From Pseudomonas poae (GTDB taxonomy: Bacteria > Pseudomonadota > Gammaproteobacteria > Pseudomonadales > Pseudomonadaceae): a stretch of 64,000 nucleotides of DNA. Positions 50,321 through 60,651 of the stretch are shown one piece after another (the first letter of the stretch is position 1; every line of letters starts with the position of its first letter). The translations under genes and the position numbers were made by a program. The stretch lies in the NCBI GenBank assembly GCA_028869255.1, contig CP110972.1, forward strand, positions 4,965,001-5,029,000, read 5' to 3'. The notes beneath the pieces were generated by a model that was given only the letters and a program-made list of their open reading frames with translations, searched no databases and was not told the origin of the DNA.

Positions 50321-50364
50321 GACCCGGCCTCACTGTTGAAAGTAAGGCTTCTTACCATGAGCCG

Positions 50365-51003
50365 TCAGCGATTCGCCACCAGATGTGCACCGAACAACAG
50401 GTAGCAACCACCGGCAAAACGATCGAGCCATTTGCGCGAGCGGCTGTAGAGGTTGGCCATGCGCTCGCTGGAAAACACCAGGGCCACGCTGGAATACCAG
50501 CTGAACGACAAAGTGGCCATGGTGATCACCGCCAGGCTCAGCAATGCCGGCGACGGTGACGGCGGCATGGTCGAGGCGAAGGCCGTGGCGACGAACAGCG
50601 CCGCCTTGGGGTTGGACAGGTTGCCCAACAACCCGAAGCGCCAAGCGGAGAATAACGAGCGTCGCGGCTCATCGGGCAACACGGCCTGGCCCGCAGCGGG
50701 TGCCGAACGCTTGAACAATTTAAGCCCCAGATAGATCAGGTAGCAGCCGCCGATGATCTTGAACGCCAGGTACAACATCGGCGCGGCGGTAAACAGCGAC
50801 TTGATGCCCAGGCCACCCGCCAGCCCCCAGATGATGGTACCGGTGGCCACGCCCGCCGATGCCATCACGCCGTGACGGCGCGAAACGCTGGCGGCCAATT
50901 GCGCGGTGTTGAAGAAGTTGGGGCCGGGCGTCACCACCGCCACCGTCCACAGCAGGGCCAGCGAGACCAGCGGCGCCACATAGGCGGGGTTGAGAAAGTC
51001 CAT
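50365..51003 (-). CDS. LysE/RhtB-family amino-acid exporter
   Basis: 212 residues with about six membrane helices and the family motif TPGPNFFNTAQLAAS near residue 25. It exports an amino acid or derivative; the substrate is unknown. It lies close after ddlA on the minus strand. Confidence 0.9.
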   Translation of the reverse strand: MDFLNPAYVAPLVSLALLWTVAVVTPGPNFFNTAQLAASVSRRHGVMASAGVATGTIIWGLAGGLGIKSLFTAAPMLYLAFKIIGGCYLIYLGLKLFKRSAPAAGQAVLPDEPRRSLFSAWRFGLLGNLSNPKAALFVATAFASTMPPSPSPALLSLAVITMATLSFSWYSSVALVFSSERMANLYSRSRKWLDRFAGGCYLLFGAHLVANR

Positions 51004-51140
51004 GAGGCAGCTCCATCAGCGCAAGGCACGAACACCGATCATAGGCTTCGCCTTCAACCTGCACAATCGTACAAGACCTCGGCAGACACGGGATGCAGAC
51101 TCGGTTAACGTATTTCCACCTTCACATGTGACAAGCCACC

Positions 51141-51962
51141 ATGGGCCATCCCATTTCCCCCCTCGACTGGCTGCACCGCGCGCCCCACGCCAGCGGCCTG
51201 GACCGTATCGAGGCGTACTTTGCCGGCTACGCGTTCGACCCGCATCGCCATGACACCTACGCCATCGGGCGCACGTTATTTGGCGTGCAGAGCTATCACT
51301 ACCGCGGCTGCATGACCCACAGCATGCCCGGCGCAACCATGGTGATTCATCCCGATGAAAGCCACGACGGCCGCGCCAGCAGCGTGGAGGGTTTCAAGTA
51401 CCGCATGATTTATGTGGAACCGGCACTGATCCAGCAGATTCTCGGCGGCAAGCCGCTGCCGTTTATCCACAACGGGCTGTCGACGGACCCTCGACTGTTT
51501 CGCGCCAGCGAGGTCTTGCTGCAAAGCCTGGACTGCCCGATTGATCCGATGCAGGAGCAGGACGCGCTGTTCGACCTGGCCCAAGCGCTGAACGCCGCAT
51601 CGGGGGCGATCATCAGCCGCAAATCCTTCGACTACGTCGCCGCCGAGCGCGCCCGCGAATTTATCCACAGCGCCCTGGGCCGCAGCATCACCCTGGATGA
51701 AATGGCCGACCACTGCGGCCGTGACCGCTGGGCGTTGTCGCGGGATTTTCGCTTGTTGTTCGGCACCAGCCCCTACCGCTACCTGACCATGCGCCGCCTG
51801 GACCTGGTGCGCAGCCTGCTGGCACAGGGCCAATCCTTGGTGGACGCGGCACTGACCGCAGGTTTCACCGACCAGAGCCATATGACCCGGCAATTTCGCA
51901 GCACCTACGGCATGCCGCCGTCGCGTTGGGTGAAGATGTCAGGCCGGGTCCAACACGGGTAG
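51141..51962 (+). CDS. AraC-family regulator
   Basis: 273 residues. N-terminal cupin-like effector domain (AYFAGYAFDPHRHDTYAIG) and a C-terminal double helix-turn-helix (ITLDEMADHCGRDRWALSRDFRLLFGTSPYRYL...SLVDAALTAGFTDQSHMTRQFRSTYG). Divergent from the LysE gene, which is a likely target. Its 3' end overlaps the transporter gene by 24 bases. Confidence 0.92.
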   Translation: MGHPISPLDWLHRAPHASGLDRIEAYFAGYAFDPHRHDTYAIGRTLFGVQSYHYRGCMTHSMPGATMVIHPDESHDGRASSVEGFKYRMIYVEPALIQQILGGKPLPFIHNGLSTDPRLFRASEVLLQSLDCPIDPMQEQDALFDLAQALNAASGAIISRKSFDYVAAERAREFIHSALGRSITLDEMADHCGRDRWALSRDFRLLFGTSPYRYLTMRRLDLVRSLLAQGQSLVDAALTAGFTDQSHMTRQFRSTYGMPPSRWVKMSGRVQHG

Positions 51963-53303
51963 CCCGCACGACTGCCGTAGGCGTAGCGCCAGCACGGCAC
52001 CGGCCAAAGCAATCGCGGCGCTCCACCACAATGCCAGTTCGATCCCGCCGGCATTGGCCACCGACACCAGCACCGCCAGGCCCAGCGCCCCGCCAATCTG
52101 CTGGCTGGTAGACGCCATGCCCGCCGCCACGCCCTGCTCGCCTGGCCGAATGCCCAACCCCGCCGCCACCCACATCGCCGTCCAGGTCATGCCCTGGCCG
52201 ATGCTCAAGATGAAAATTCCCGGCAGCAGCGACCAGAACCCCACGCCGGTTGGCAACGCCCAGCACACCAGCGCAATGCCCACTGCGCCCGCCAGTTGCC
52301 CGCTGACCAGGGTATTGCGCAGCCCCAACTTGACCAGCGAGCGCTCCGCCAACCAGATACCGAACGTGCACACCAGGGTCGCCGGCAAAAACGCCAACCC
52401 GGCCTGCAACACGCTGTAGCCGTAGACCTGCTGGTAGTACAGCGCCAGAAAGTAGTACTGCACGCCAAAGCTGCTCATGAATATTGCCGTCAGCACCATG
52501 GCCATCCGCAACTCGCGGTAGGCGAACAAACGCAGCGGCATCAGCGGGTCGCGGCCGCGATGTTCGATCCAGGCGAACAGCCCGAGCAGCATCACGGCCA
52601 GGGCGATGCAGCCCAATGTCAGCGGCGCAGTCCAGCCCCACTCCGGTCCCTGGACCAAGGAAAACACCAGCAAGGTGCCGCCAACGGTCACGCTCAGCGC
52701 GCCGCTGATATCGAAGTTGCGCCCGCGCGCACGCTCGCCATCGGCCGGAATCCAGTAACGCGCCGCCCAGGCACAGCCCCCCGCCAACGGTACATTCACC
52801 AGGAACACCGCCTCCCAGCCCCACGCCTGGGTCAACACACCGCCCAGCAATGCACCCAGTGCCAGGCCGGCCGCCGACGCCGCGCTCCACACGGCAAACG
52901 CCCGGTTACGTGCCGGGCCTTCGGCATAGTGGGTGTTGATCAATGCCAGCGTCGCCGGGAACAACAGCGCCCCGCCCACGCCTTGCACCGCCCGCGCCAA
53001 TACCAGCAACACCGCGCTGCCGCCGAGCACCGCCGCCAGGGAGGCCAACGCATACAGCGACTGGCCAACCCGGTACAAACGGCGCTTGCCGAGCAGATCC
53101 GTGGCCCTGCCGCCCAGCAACAGAAAGCCGCCGAATGCCACGCTGTAGGCACTCACCACCCACTGCAATTGCTGGGCAGAGAAATCCAGGTGCGCGCCGA
53201 TCTGCGGTAAAGCCACAAACACGATGGTCGCATCCAGGGCGATGATCAGTTGCGCCGTGGCCAGCAGCATCAGCATCCAGCCTGAGGGTCGAGAGGGAGA
53301 CAT
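51939..53303 (-). CDS. DHA2-type MFS drug-resistance transporter
   Basis: 454 residues from ATG 53303. About 14 hydrophobic segments; the signature ALDATIVFVALPQIGAHL in helix 1 and GGRATDLLGKRR between helices 2 and 3 are typical of the EmrB/QacA set. It is divergent from the LysR gene, which probably controls it. Confidence 0.9.
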   Translation of the reverse strand: MSPSRPSGWMLMLLATAQLIIALDATIVFVALPQIGAHLDFSAQQLQWVVSAYSVAFGGFLLLGGRATDLLGKRRLYRVGQSLYALASLAAVLGGSAVLLVLARAVQGVGGALLFPATLALINTHYAEGPARNRAFAVWSAASAAGLALGALLGGVLTQAWGWEAVFLVNVPLAGGCAWAARYWIPADGERARGRNFDISGALSVTVGGTLLVFSLVQGPEWGWTAPLTLGCIALAVMLLGLFAWIEHRGRDPLMPLRLFAYRELRMAMVLTAIFMSSFGVQYYFLALYYQQVYGYSVLQAGLAFLPATLVCTFGIWLAERSLVKLGLRNTLVSGQLAGAVGIALVCWALPTGVGFWSLLPGIFILSIGQGMTWTAMWVAAGLGIRPGEQGVAAGMASTSQQIGGALGLAVLVSVANAGGIELALWWSAAIALAGAVLALRLRQSCGLPVLDPA

Positions 53304-53398
53304 CACAGCGTCCTGTCCGAAAATGAGAGAACGCCAGTGTCTTTTATGCTGACTAGATGATAAATAGCCCTACTACTCTTTCAGTAATGACTTAAATC

Positions 53399-54283
53399 AT
53401 GGATCTGAACGCTGTTCGTCTGCTGGTCCGCGTGGCCGACGCCCGCAGCTTCACCCGGGCGGCCGGTGACCTGGGACTGACCCAATCCGGCTTATCCCGC
53501 GCCATCTCCCGCCTGGAAACCCAGCTGGGCGTGCGCCTGCTGCAACGCAATACCCGCAGCGTCAGCCTCACACCCGACGGGCAGATGCTGTACGAGCGCA
53601 GCGCGCCTTTGCTGGCCGAACTGGCCGAGACCGAGAAGCTGATGCTCGACCGCCGCGCCACCCCCTGCGGCCTGCTGAAGATCAGCACGCCATCGCTGTT
53701 CGGACGCAAGGTGGTGATGCCGGTGATCGGCGAGTTAACCTTGCGCTACCCCGAGTTGCACATCGAAGCGGTGATGACCGACCGCCTGGTGGATATCGTC
53801 GACGAGGGCTTCGACGCCCTGCTGCGCACCGGCGAAATCCAGGACCAACGCCTGATCGCCCGATCGCTGGCGCCGCTGCGCTGGGTCACGGTCGCCTCCC
53901 CCGCTTACCTGGCGCGGTTCGGCACGCCGCAGAGCATTGAAGAACTCAAGGACCACAACTGCATTACCGTGCGCAATTTGCGCAACGGCCGCCTGGTGGA
54001 TTGGCAATTCATGCGGGGCGCCAAGGTGCAGGACGTGAGTGTGGCGGGGCGGCTGATCTTTGATATCGGCGACGCGATGGTGGACGCCGCCGTAGGGGGG
54101 TTCGGCATCGCCCAAGTAATGGACTTTGCCGTACGCGACGACCTCGCGGCTGGGCGCCTGGTGCCGCTACTGGAGGCATTTGCCGGCCGCAGCCGGGCTA
54201 TTTCGCTGGTCTATCCGCCGTCACGGCAGTATTCGCCCAAGTTGATGGCGTTTGCCGAAGCGCTCGGGCGAGCGCAGTGGTGA
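53399..54283 (+). CDS. LysR-family regulator
   Basis: 294 residues. N-terminal winged helix (RVADARSFTRAAGDLGLTQSGLSRAISRLETQLGVRLLQRNTR) and a PBP2 effector domain. Divergent from the MFS gene, with 95 bases between the starts. Confidence 0.93.
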   Translation: MDLNAVRLLVRVADARSFTRAAGDLGLTQSGLSRAISRLETQLGVRLLQRNTRSVSLTPDGQMLYERSAPLLAELAETEKLMLDRRATPCGLLKISTPSLFGRKVVMPVIGELTLRYPELHIEAVMTDRLVDIVDEGFDALLRTGEIQDQRLIARSLAPLRWVTVASPAYLARFGTPQSIEELKDHNCITVRNLRNGRLVDWQFMRGAKVQDVSVAGRLIFDIGDAMVDAAVGGFGIAQVMDFAVRDDLAAGRLVPLLEAFAGRSRAISLVYPPSRQYSPKLMAFAEALGRAQW

Positions 54284-54286
54284 GCT

Positions 54287-54874
54287 TCAAGCGTGCGGCT
54301 TCAAGCTTGAAGCTTGCAGTTGATCTCCGATCACCAGGAAATGCCCACCCGCCACATGGTGCAAGGTGCGCAACTCATCATGACCTTCGAAATGCCAGTG
54401 CCCGTCGCTGAACACGCGCTCGTCGGCATAGGCCGCGACCACTTCACCGAGGAATAGATCGTAGGTTTGTTGGTTGTGCGGCTCCGGCAACAGGCGGCAC
54501 TCCAGCCAGGCGACGCAACCTTCGAGCAGGGGCGCTTCGGTGTGTTCACCGGTGAAGGTTTGCAGGCCGTAGGCGGCGAATTTGTCGGTTTCGGAGCCGG
54601 TGATGTTGCCGACCGTCTGCACCAGATCCGCCTGGGCCACGCAGGGCACCTGCAGCACGAAAGTGCCGGCGCCTTCCAGCAGTTGGCGGGTCCAGGTGGC
54701 CTTGTCCAGCACGACAGCGACTTTGGGCGGCTCGAAATCCAGTGGCATGGCCCACGCGGCGGCCATGATATTGCGCTGGCCGTTATGGGCCGCACTCACC
54801 AGCACCGTAGGCCCATGGTTGAGCAAGCGGTAAGCTTTGGATAACGGAACGGGGCGACGGTGGGTAGGGCTCAT
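54287..54874 (-). CDS. Flavin reductase-like FMN-binding protein
   Basis: 195 residues from ATG 54874. Split-barrel flavin reductase domain (NGQRNIMAAAWAMPLDFEPPKVAVVLDK, GAGTFVLQVPC). It reduces flavin with NAD(P)H or binds FMN. The final residues come from a short AGCTTGAAGC-type palindromic stretch (54289-54320), so the real C-terminus was probably extended by a repeat. Confidence 0.88.
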   Translation of the reverse strand: MSPTHRRPVPLSKAYRLLNHGPTVLVSAAHNGQRNIMAAAWAMPLDFEPPKVAVVLDKATWTRQLLEGAGTFVLQVPCVAQADLVQTVGNITGSETDKFAAYGLQTFTGEHTEAPLLEGCVAWLECRLLPEPHNQQTYDLFLGEVVAAYADERVFSDGHWHFEGHDELRTLHHVAGGHFLVIGDQLQASSLKPHA

Positions 54875-54934
54875 GGAGGATCGGCTCTTCAAACGGGAAA
54901 AAACCTACGATACCTCAAGCACAAGCCCTACGGA

Positions 54935-56251
54935 TCAGCTCGACAGCTGGTTGGCGAACTGCCCTACTGCGCTGACCACCTTCTGCGCGCCGTCCTGAAT
55001 CTCCACGATCACCGTGCCGGCTTCCGCCGCCAGCGCCAGCCCCTGCTCCGCCTGCAGGCGGCCGTCGTTCATCAGGCTCACCGCATCGCGAGCCATGTCC
55101 TGGTTCTGACGCACCACGCCGACAATTTCCTCGGTGGCTTTGCTGGTACGTGACGCCAGCTGGCGCACCTCATCAGCCACCACCGCAAAACCCCGCCCTT
55201 GCTCACCGGCACGCGCCGCTTCAATGGCAGCATTGAGCGCCAGCAAGTTGGTCTGCTCGGCGATGCCGCTGATGGTCTTGACGATGCTACCGATCACCTG
55301 GGATTGAGCATTCAGCGCTTCGATGCCATCGCCGGCCTGTTGCATGTGCTGGGCCAGGTCACGCATTACATCCACGGCCTGTGTCACCACGGTGGTGCCG
55401 CGCTGGGCGCTGCTGTCGGTTTGCAACGAGGTGCTGTAGGCAATGTTGGCGGCCTCGGCGACGGCCTGTTCCTGGTTGACCTGGTCGGTGATCACCGTGG
55501 CGAACTTGACCACTTTGTACAACCGATCATTGGCATCCATCACCGGGTTGTAGGTGGCCTCCAGCCACACGGTGCGGCCATGGCTGTCGACCCGTTTGAA
55601 ACGCGCTGCGACAAACTCACCGGCGTTCAAACGCTGCCAGAAATGCTGGTATTCGGCGCTGTTGTATTCCTCCGGCGCGCAGAACATGCGGTGATGTTTG
55701 CCCTGGATCTGCGCCAGGCTGTACCCCATGCCGCCGAGGAAGCGGTCGTTCGCGGTGAGCACGTGCCCGCCCAGGTCGAACTCGATCACAGCCGTGGAAC
55801 GCACCAGCGCGGTGATCAGGTTTTCATGCTCGCGGGAGGCTTCGATGGTGCGGGTGAGGTCGCTGGAGTAAATCGAAAAATGTTTGATGCGCCCGCCCGA
55901 ACTGCGCACCGGCTGCACGATCGAGCGCAGCCATGCTTCCTTGCCATTGCCGCGCATCAGGCGCACGGTGCCGGCGAAGTGTTCACCGCGCACCAGGGCA
56001 TTCTTGAAGCGTTGCTGGAACTCATCCTTGCGCACGTGCGCCGGCACCAGGTCTTCAATCGCCCGGCCCAGGATCTGACCGCTCTGGTAGACCAGTTCCT
56101 CCAGGAAGTTGGCGTTAGCCCATTCCACACGGCCTTCGGCGTCCAGCGTGAGGCACAGCATTTCGCTTTCCAGGCTCTCCTTAACCTGTTGCAAGCTGGA
56201 CAATTCTTCGCGAAGAGCCGACAGCTCCTGCTTCAAACGGGTGTTGAACAT
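54935..56251 (-). CDS. PAS-PAS methyl-accepting chemotaxis protein (BdlA-like)
   Basis: 438 residues from ATG 56251; no membrane helix. Two PAS domains (residues about 40-140, [20 protein letters not shown], and 160-270, [31 protein letters not shown]) and a C-terminal signalling domain with the hairpin [35 protein letters not shown]. It resembles the BdlA type that controls biofilm dispersal in P. aeruginosa. Confidence 0.9.
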   Translation of the reverse strand: MFNTRLKQELSALREELSSLQQVKESLESEMLCLTLDAEGRVEWANANFLEELVYQSGQILGRAIEDLVPAHVRKDEFQQRFKNALVRGEHFAGTVRLMRGNGKEAWLRSIVQPVRSSGGRIKHFSIYSSDLTRTIEASREHENLITALVRSTAVIEFDLGGHVLTANDRFLGGMGYSLAQIQGKHHRMFCAPEEYNSAEYQHFWQRLNAGEFVAARFKRVDSHGRTVWLEATYNPVMDANDRLYKVVKFATVITDQVNQEQAVAEAANIAYSTSLQTDSSAQRGTTVVTQAVDVMRDLAQHMQQAGDGIEALNAQSQVIGSIVKTISGIAEQTNLLALNAAIEAARAGEQGRGFAVVADEVRQLASRTSKATEEIVGVVRQNQDMARDAVSLMNDGRLQAEQGLALAAEAGTVIVEIQDGAQKVVSAVGQFANQLSS

Positions 56252-56357
56252 TGGGCACCGATGGTCATTTGGGGAGATATGATCTGACCTGCATCGGCGC
56301 TGCCGGCATTTTCTGAAGTGCTTTTGTGCACCGCGCCCAGCTGTTTTTTTGGATCCA

Positions 56358-56690
56358 TTAACTACCATTGTTTCGGCATATGCCCATCACTTGATACTCC
56401 AAGGTAGTGAGCTTGCCGCTGGAGTCTTCATAGGTCATGCGCGAGGGCACTGCTTGGCACGACTTGATCGGCGGCGTCACGTTAACCACCTTGGCAATGT
56501 CCAGGCTCATGCCATAGCGATACGCCTGCACCTCGGGCGCGGGTTTGCCGTTTCTTTGGGCGTAAGCCTGCATGGCCTTTTCATTGCGCTCCATCATCAG
56601 TGCAAACGTGCGATCCCCGCCACCTTCCGCCATTGCGCCGAATGACAAGATTGCCGCGAACACACCCAGGCCAACGTTATAGAAGTTCAT
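56358..56690 (-). CDS. DUF2790-family secreted protein
   Basis: 110 residues from ATG 56690 ([21 protein letters not shown] signal peptide). The core [20 protein letters not shown]...[19 protein letters not shown] is the DUF2790 pattern found in many small Pseudomonas proteins. One Cys pair remains (SCQ and ICR). Function unknown. Confidence 0.85.
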   Translation of the reverse strand: MNFYNVGLGVFAAILSFGAMAEGGGDRTFALMMERNEKAMQAYAQRNGKPAPEVQAYRYGMSLDIAKVVNVTPPIKSCQAVPSRMTYEDSSGKLTTLEYQVMGICRNNGS

Positions 56691-56914
56691 CACAAGTTCC
56701 TCATCTGAAAGTTGAGTCACGAGACTAATAAACCAACCCTGACGCCAGCGTCACTGGAACATTACTTATTTGTTAGGTGGCCCTGAGCTTCCAGAATTGT
56801 AATGTTCACGCCACCCATTCGTTATCCGCCGTTTGCAACTATCAGCCCGGGCCAGATCAATAAGAACGCCCACCTCTATAAGAGCTGATAACTGCCAATA
56901 CCGAGGAGCGAAAC

Positions 56915-58234
56915 ATGAGCATTGCTTACTACACCCTTCCCTTTTCATTGCTGGTCGCACTGCCCCTGGCAGCCGTGGCGGTGGAGGACAAGCCCGAAGG
57001 CTTTATCGAAGGCAGCAGCGTGAACGTGCTGGCGCGCAACTTTTACTTCAACCGCGATGACCGCAAGGGCCAGTCCAGCCCTACCGGCAATGGCTATTCC
57101 GAAGCCTGGGCGCAGGGGTTGATCGGCAAGTTCGAATCCGGCTTCACCCAAGGCACCGTGGGGTTTGGCCTGGATGCGTTTGCCATGTATGGTCTGAAAC
57201 TCGACTCCGGCACCGGCCGCAGCGGCGGCAAGGGCTCGTTCGGTGTGCTGCCGGTGGACAGCGACAACCATCCCGAAAGCAGCTACAGCAAAGTCGGCGG
57301 CGCGGCGAAACTGCGTGTATTGGACACCGTGATCAAGGCCGGGGACGTGTTCCCGGTCACGCCCGTGGTGGCGTACGGCGATTCGCGCGTACTGCCGGAA
57401 AGCTTTCGCGGCGTCACCTTGCAGAACACCAGCGTTGAGGGCCTGAGCCTGCAGGGCGGACGCCTGAGCGGCATGAGCCAACCCACTGAAAGCGGCATGA
57501 ACAAAGGCTTTGCGACCTTCTATGCAGGCAAGGTCGACTCGCCCTGGGTTAGCTATTTCGGCGGCGACTACACCGTGAATAAACACCTCAGTGTGAGCCT
57601 GTACAGCAGCCGCCTGAAGGACGCCTGGGACCAATACTACTTCGGCAGCGCCGCCAGTTACCCGCTGAACGACGACATCTCCCTGTTCGGCGATTTCAAC
57701 TACTACAAGGCCGTGGACGAAGGCAAAAAGCTGCTGGGCGAGTTCGATAACAACATCTGGAGCGCCAGAGTCGGGGTAAAAGTCGGCGCCCACAGCCTGG
57801 CCGTGTCGCACCAGCGCAACAACGGCGATGACGACTTCGATTACCTGCGCCAATCGGACTCGATCTTCCTCAATAACTCGATCCAGTACAGCGACTTCAA
57901 CTCCCCCAAGGAGCGCTCGTGGATGCTGCGCTACGACCTCGACATGCAGCCATTCGGCATTCCCGGCCTGTCTTTCATGGCCCGCTACGGCAAGGGCACC
58001 GGCGCCGATTACAGCAATGCCAACGCGGTGTATATGCGCCGCGATGGCGCCGGCGATCCGCTTACCGATCAACGCCGCTGGGAGCGGGATATCGAAGCCA
58101 AATATGTGGTGCAGGGCGGTAACTTGAAAGACCTGTCATTGCGACTTCGCCAGGCGAGCGTGCGCTCAAGTTCATTTGAATCCGACCTTGAAGAAGTTCG
58201 AGTCATTATCGAATACCCACTGGCGATTCTTTAA
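56915..58234 (+). CDS. OprD-family outer-membrane porin
   Basis: 439 residues with a signal peptide (LLVALPLAAVA). Porin for small nutrients; EGSSVNVLARNFYFNRD, EAWAQGLIGKFESGFTQGTVGFGLDA and the C-terminal hydrophobic strand IIEYPLAIL fit the OprD/OpdC fold. It is 344 bases upstream of czcR; a metal-responsive link as in P. aeruginosa (CzcR and OprD) is plausible but not proven. Confidence 0.92.
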   Translation: MSIAYYTLPFSLLVALPLAAVAVEDKPEGFIEGSSVNVLARNFYFNRDDRKGQSSPTGNGYSEAWAQGLIGKFESGFTQGTVGFGLDAFAMYGLKLDSGTGRSGGKGSFGVLPVDSDNHPESSYSKVGGAAKLRVLDTVIKAGDVFPVTPVVAYGDSRVLPESFRGVTLQNTSVEGLSLQGGRLSGMSQPTESGMNKGFATFYAGKVDSPWVSYFGGDYTVNKHLSVSLYSSRLKDAWDQYYFGSAASYPLNDDISLFGDFNYYKAVDEGKKLLGEFDNNIWSARVGVKVGAHSLAVSHQRNNGDDDFDYLRQSDSIFLNNSIQYSDFNSPKERSWMLRYDLDMQPFGIPGLSFMARYGKGTGADYSNANAVYMRRDGAGDPLTDQRRWERDIEAKYVVQGGNLKDLSLRLRQASVRSSSFESDLEEVRVIIEYPLAIL

Positions 58235-58403
58235 GTCGCGCTTACATTCACTTGCCGTTCCGCTACACCTGTTCACACGTTCAAGTCTTTCAGAACTGTA
58301 ATATTGGCCTCACGTTCACGTTAAGTTGCACTTTTATACTGCGTGTCGAACACAACTCATCTCTGCGGCTTTTGTATAGCTCCTTTGGAACAGAGATGAT
58401 TTT

Positions 58404-58429
58404 TACGCCCCGCATGGGGCGTTTTTTTT
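58404..58429 (+). terminator. Terminator after the OprD gene
   Basis: CGCCCC and GGGGCG pair around GCAT and are followed by T8. The rest of 58235-58577 has no gene; the promoter of czcR must lie in 58430-58577. Confidence 0.9.
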
Positions 58430-58577
58430 GTGCACCGATTCAGCGGCTAATCGCCGCACCCGGCTTGACCCTGAAGCGACTTCAGCGTTCAGAGTCCAGC
58501 GCCCAGAAAAGTCCTAAAGCCTACTTAATGCCTCTATGAGGTCATGCCCGTTTCGTTTCCCTTGAAGGTAATTCCCT

Positions 58578-59252
58578 ATGCGTATCCTTGTGGTTGAGGA
58601 CGAGCAGAAAACCGCCGACTACTTGCAGCAAGGCCTGACCGAAAGTGGTTACGTCGTCGACTGCGCCGCCAGCGGCATCGATGGCCTGCACCTGGCCAGG
58701 CAGCACACCTATGAGCTGGTAATCCTCGACGTGAATTTGCCCAACACCGACGGTTGGGAAGTGCTGGAACAATTGCGCCGCGACGGCAACCAGCGCGTGA
58801 TGATGCTGACCGCCCGCGGCCGGCTGGCCGACAAGATCAAGGGCCTGGACATGGGCGCCGATGATTACCTGGTCAAACCCTTCGAGTTTCCCGAACTGCT
58901 GGCCCGCGTGCGCACCCTGCTGCGGCGCAGCGAGCATATCCCGCTGCCGGACGTGCTGCGTGTGTCGGACCTGGAACTGGACCCGCGCCGGCACCGTGCC
59001 TATCGCGACAGCCGACGCATCGACCTGACCACCAAGGAATTCGCCCTGCTGCATGTGCTGATGCGCCAGGCCGGCGAGGTGATGACCCGCACGCAAATCA
59101 TATCCCTGGTGTGGGACATGAACTTCGACTGCGACACCAACGTGGTGGAAGTGTCCATCAGCCGCCTGCGCGGCAAGGTCGATGACCAGAGCGAGGTCAA
59201 GCTGATCCACACCATTCGCGGCGTGGGTTATGTACTGGAGGCGCGCCAATGA
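58578..59252 (+). CDS. czcR: OmpR-family response regulator CzcR/CopR type
   Basis: 224 residues. Receiver domain with phospho-acceptor Asp51 (LVILDVNLPNTDGWEVL) and the LVKPFEF switch Lys; winged-helix DNA-binding domain at the C-terminus (DLTTKEFALLHVLMRQAGEVMTRTQI, NVVEVSISRLRGKVD). It overlaps the kinase by 4 bases and probably responds to Zn, Cd, Co or Cu. Confidence 0.9.
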   Translation: MRILVVEDEQKTADYLQQGLTESGYVVDCAASGIDGLHLARQHTYELVILDVNLPNTDGWEVLEQLRRDGNQRVMMLTARGRLADKIKGLDMGADDYLVKPFEFPELLARVRTLLRRSEHIPLPDVLRVSDLELDPRRHRAYRDSRRIDLTTKEFALLHVLMRQAGEVMTRTQIISLVWDMNFDCDTNVVEVSISRLRGKVDDQSEVKLIHTIRGVGYVLEARQ

Positions 59253-60634
59253 GGACCAGCAGCCTCTCGATGCGCCTGGGGCTGACGGTCAGCCTGATGG
59301 GCGCCGGCCTGGTCGTGCTGCTGGCGACCCTGGCCTACCTGGCCTTGACCCATGAACTGGACAAGCTTGCGCGCAAGGGCCTGGAAAACAAGATGGAGCA
59401 GTTGGAACACAGCCTCGGCCAAGACCTGAAACCCCACGACATCGCCGCCCGCCCCCACTCGCTGCTGGATCTGGTGATGGGCCACGACAATATCTACCTG
59501 ACCATCATCGGCACAGCGCCCGGCGCGCCGGTGCTGCTGAGTGTCGGCGCCAAGCCCCAGCAACCACTGTTGATGGACGTGCCCGCCGGCAACACACTGG
59601 CCTACCTGAATTGGGCGGACGGGCGTGGCAACCGCATCCTCAGCGCCACGCGCCTGATGCCCTTGCGCGGTGGTGAAAACGTGCGCGTGCTGCTGTCGCT
59701 GGACCGCTCCGATGACGAGGCGCTGCTCAGCGCCTACCTGCGCTCCACGGTGATCGCGCTGCCCATGTTATTGATCCTGATCGGCATGGGCGCCTGGTGG
59801 CTGGTGCAGCGCGGGCTCGCCCCGCTCCAGCAATTCAGCCGGGTGGCGGCCAAGGTCAGCACCCAGGACCTGACCCACCGCTTATCACGCGACAACCTGC
59901 CCAAGGAGTTGGGCGAACTGGCCGAAGGCATCAACTTCATGCTGCATCGCCTCGACGCCGGCGTGCAGCAACTGTCGCAGTTCTCCGACGACCTGGCCCA
60001 CGAACTGCGCGCCCCGTTGACCAACTTGATGGGCAAGGCCCAGGTGACTCTGTCCCGCGAGCGCCCCTCGGAGGAGTACAAGGCGAGCCTCGAATCCTGC
60101 ACCGAGGAAATGGAGCGCCTGTCACGTATCGTCTCCGACATGCTGTTTCTGGCGCAGGTCAGCCATCCCGCGGCGCGGGCCGGGTTTGGCCAAGTGTCGC
60201 TGGGCGAGGAAGCGCGAAGGGTGATGGAACTGTTCGCCCTGAGCGCCGAGGATAAACACGTCACGCTCAGCCTGAGCGGCGACGCCTGGGTGACGGGCGA
60301 TCGCCTGATGATCCAGCGGGCGATTTCCAACTTACTGTCGAACGCGATTCGCCATACCCCTGATGGCTCCACCGTTTTGCTGCTGGTGGAAACCTACGCC
60401 CTGCGCGTGTCGCTCTCGGTCGGTAACCCGGGCCGAGGTATCGAAGCCCACCACCTGCCGCACCTGTTCGAACGCTTTTACCGCGCCGACAGCAGCCGCA
60501 CCCGCGCCGAAGGCGGCACCGGCCTTGGGCTGGCCATTGTGCAGTCGATCATGCGCCTGCATCAGGGGCATGCCGACGTCAGCAGCCAGCCCGGCCGTTT
60601 TACGCGCTTCAGCCTGACGTTTCCCCTGCCCTGA
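59249..60634 (+). CDS. czcS: Heavy-metal sensor histidine kinase CzcS/CusS type
   Basis: 461 residues. Two membrane helices (about 9-33 and 163-186) flank a periplasmic sensor domain; then HAMP, phospho-acceptor His251 in DDLAHELRAPLTN, and the ATPase domain with SNLLSNAIRHTP and GGTGLGLAIVQSIMRLHQG. Convergent with czcA. Confidence 0.92.
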   Translation: MRTSSLSMRLGLTVSLMGAGLVVLLATLAYLALTHELDKLARKGLENKMEQLEHSLGQDLKPHDIAARPHSLLDLVMGHDNIYLTIIGTAPGAPVLLSVGAKPQQPLLMDVPAGNTLAYLNWADGRGNRILSATRLMPLRGGENVRVLLSLDRSDDEALLSAYLRSTVIALPMLLILIGMGAWWLVQRGLAPLQQFSRVAAKVSTQDLTHRLSRDNLPKELGELAEGINFMLHRLDAGVQQLSQFSDDLAHELRAPLTNLMGKAQVTLSRERPSEEYKASLESCTEEMERLSRIVSDMLFLAQVSHPAARAGFGQVSLGEEARRVMELFALSAEDKHVTLSLSGDAWVTGDRLMIQRAISNLLSNAIRHTPDGSTVLLLVETYALRVSLSVGNPGRGIEAHHLPHLFERFYRADSSRTRAEGGTGLGLAIVQSIMRLHQGHADVSSQPGRFTRFSLTFPLP

Positions 60635-60651
60635 CCGCCTGGCTTTCTGTG

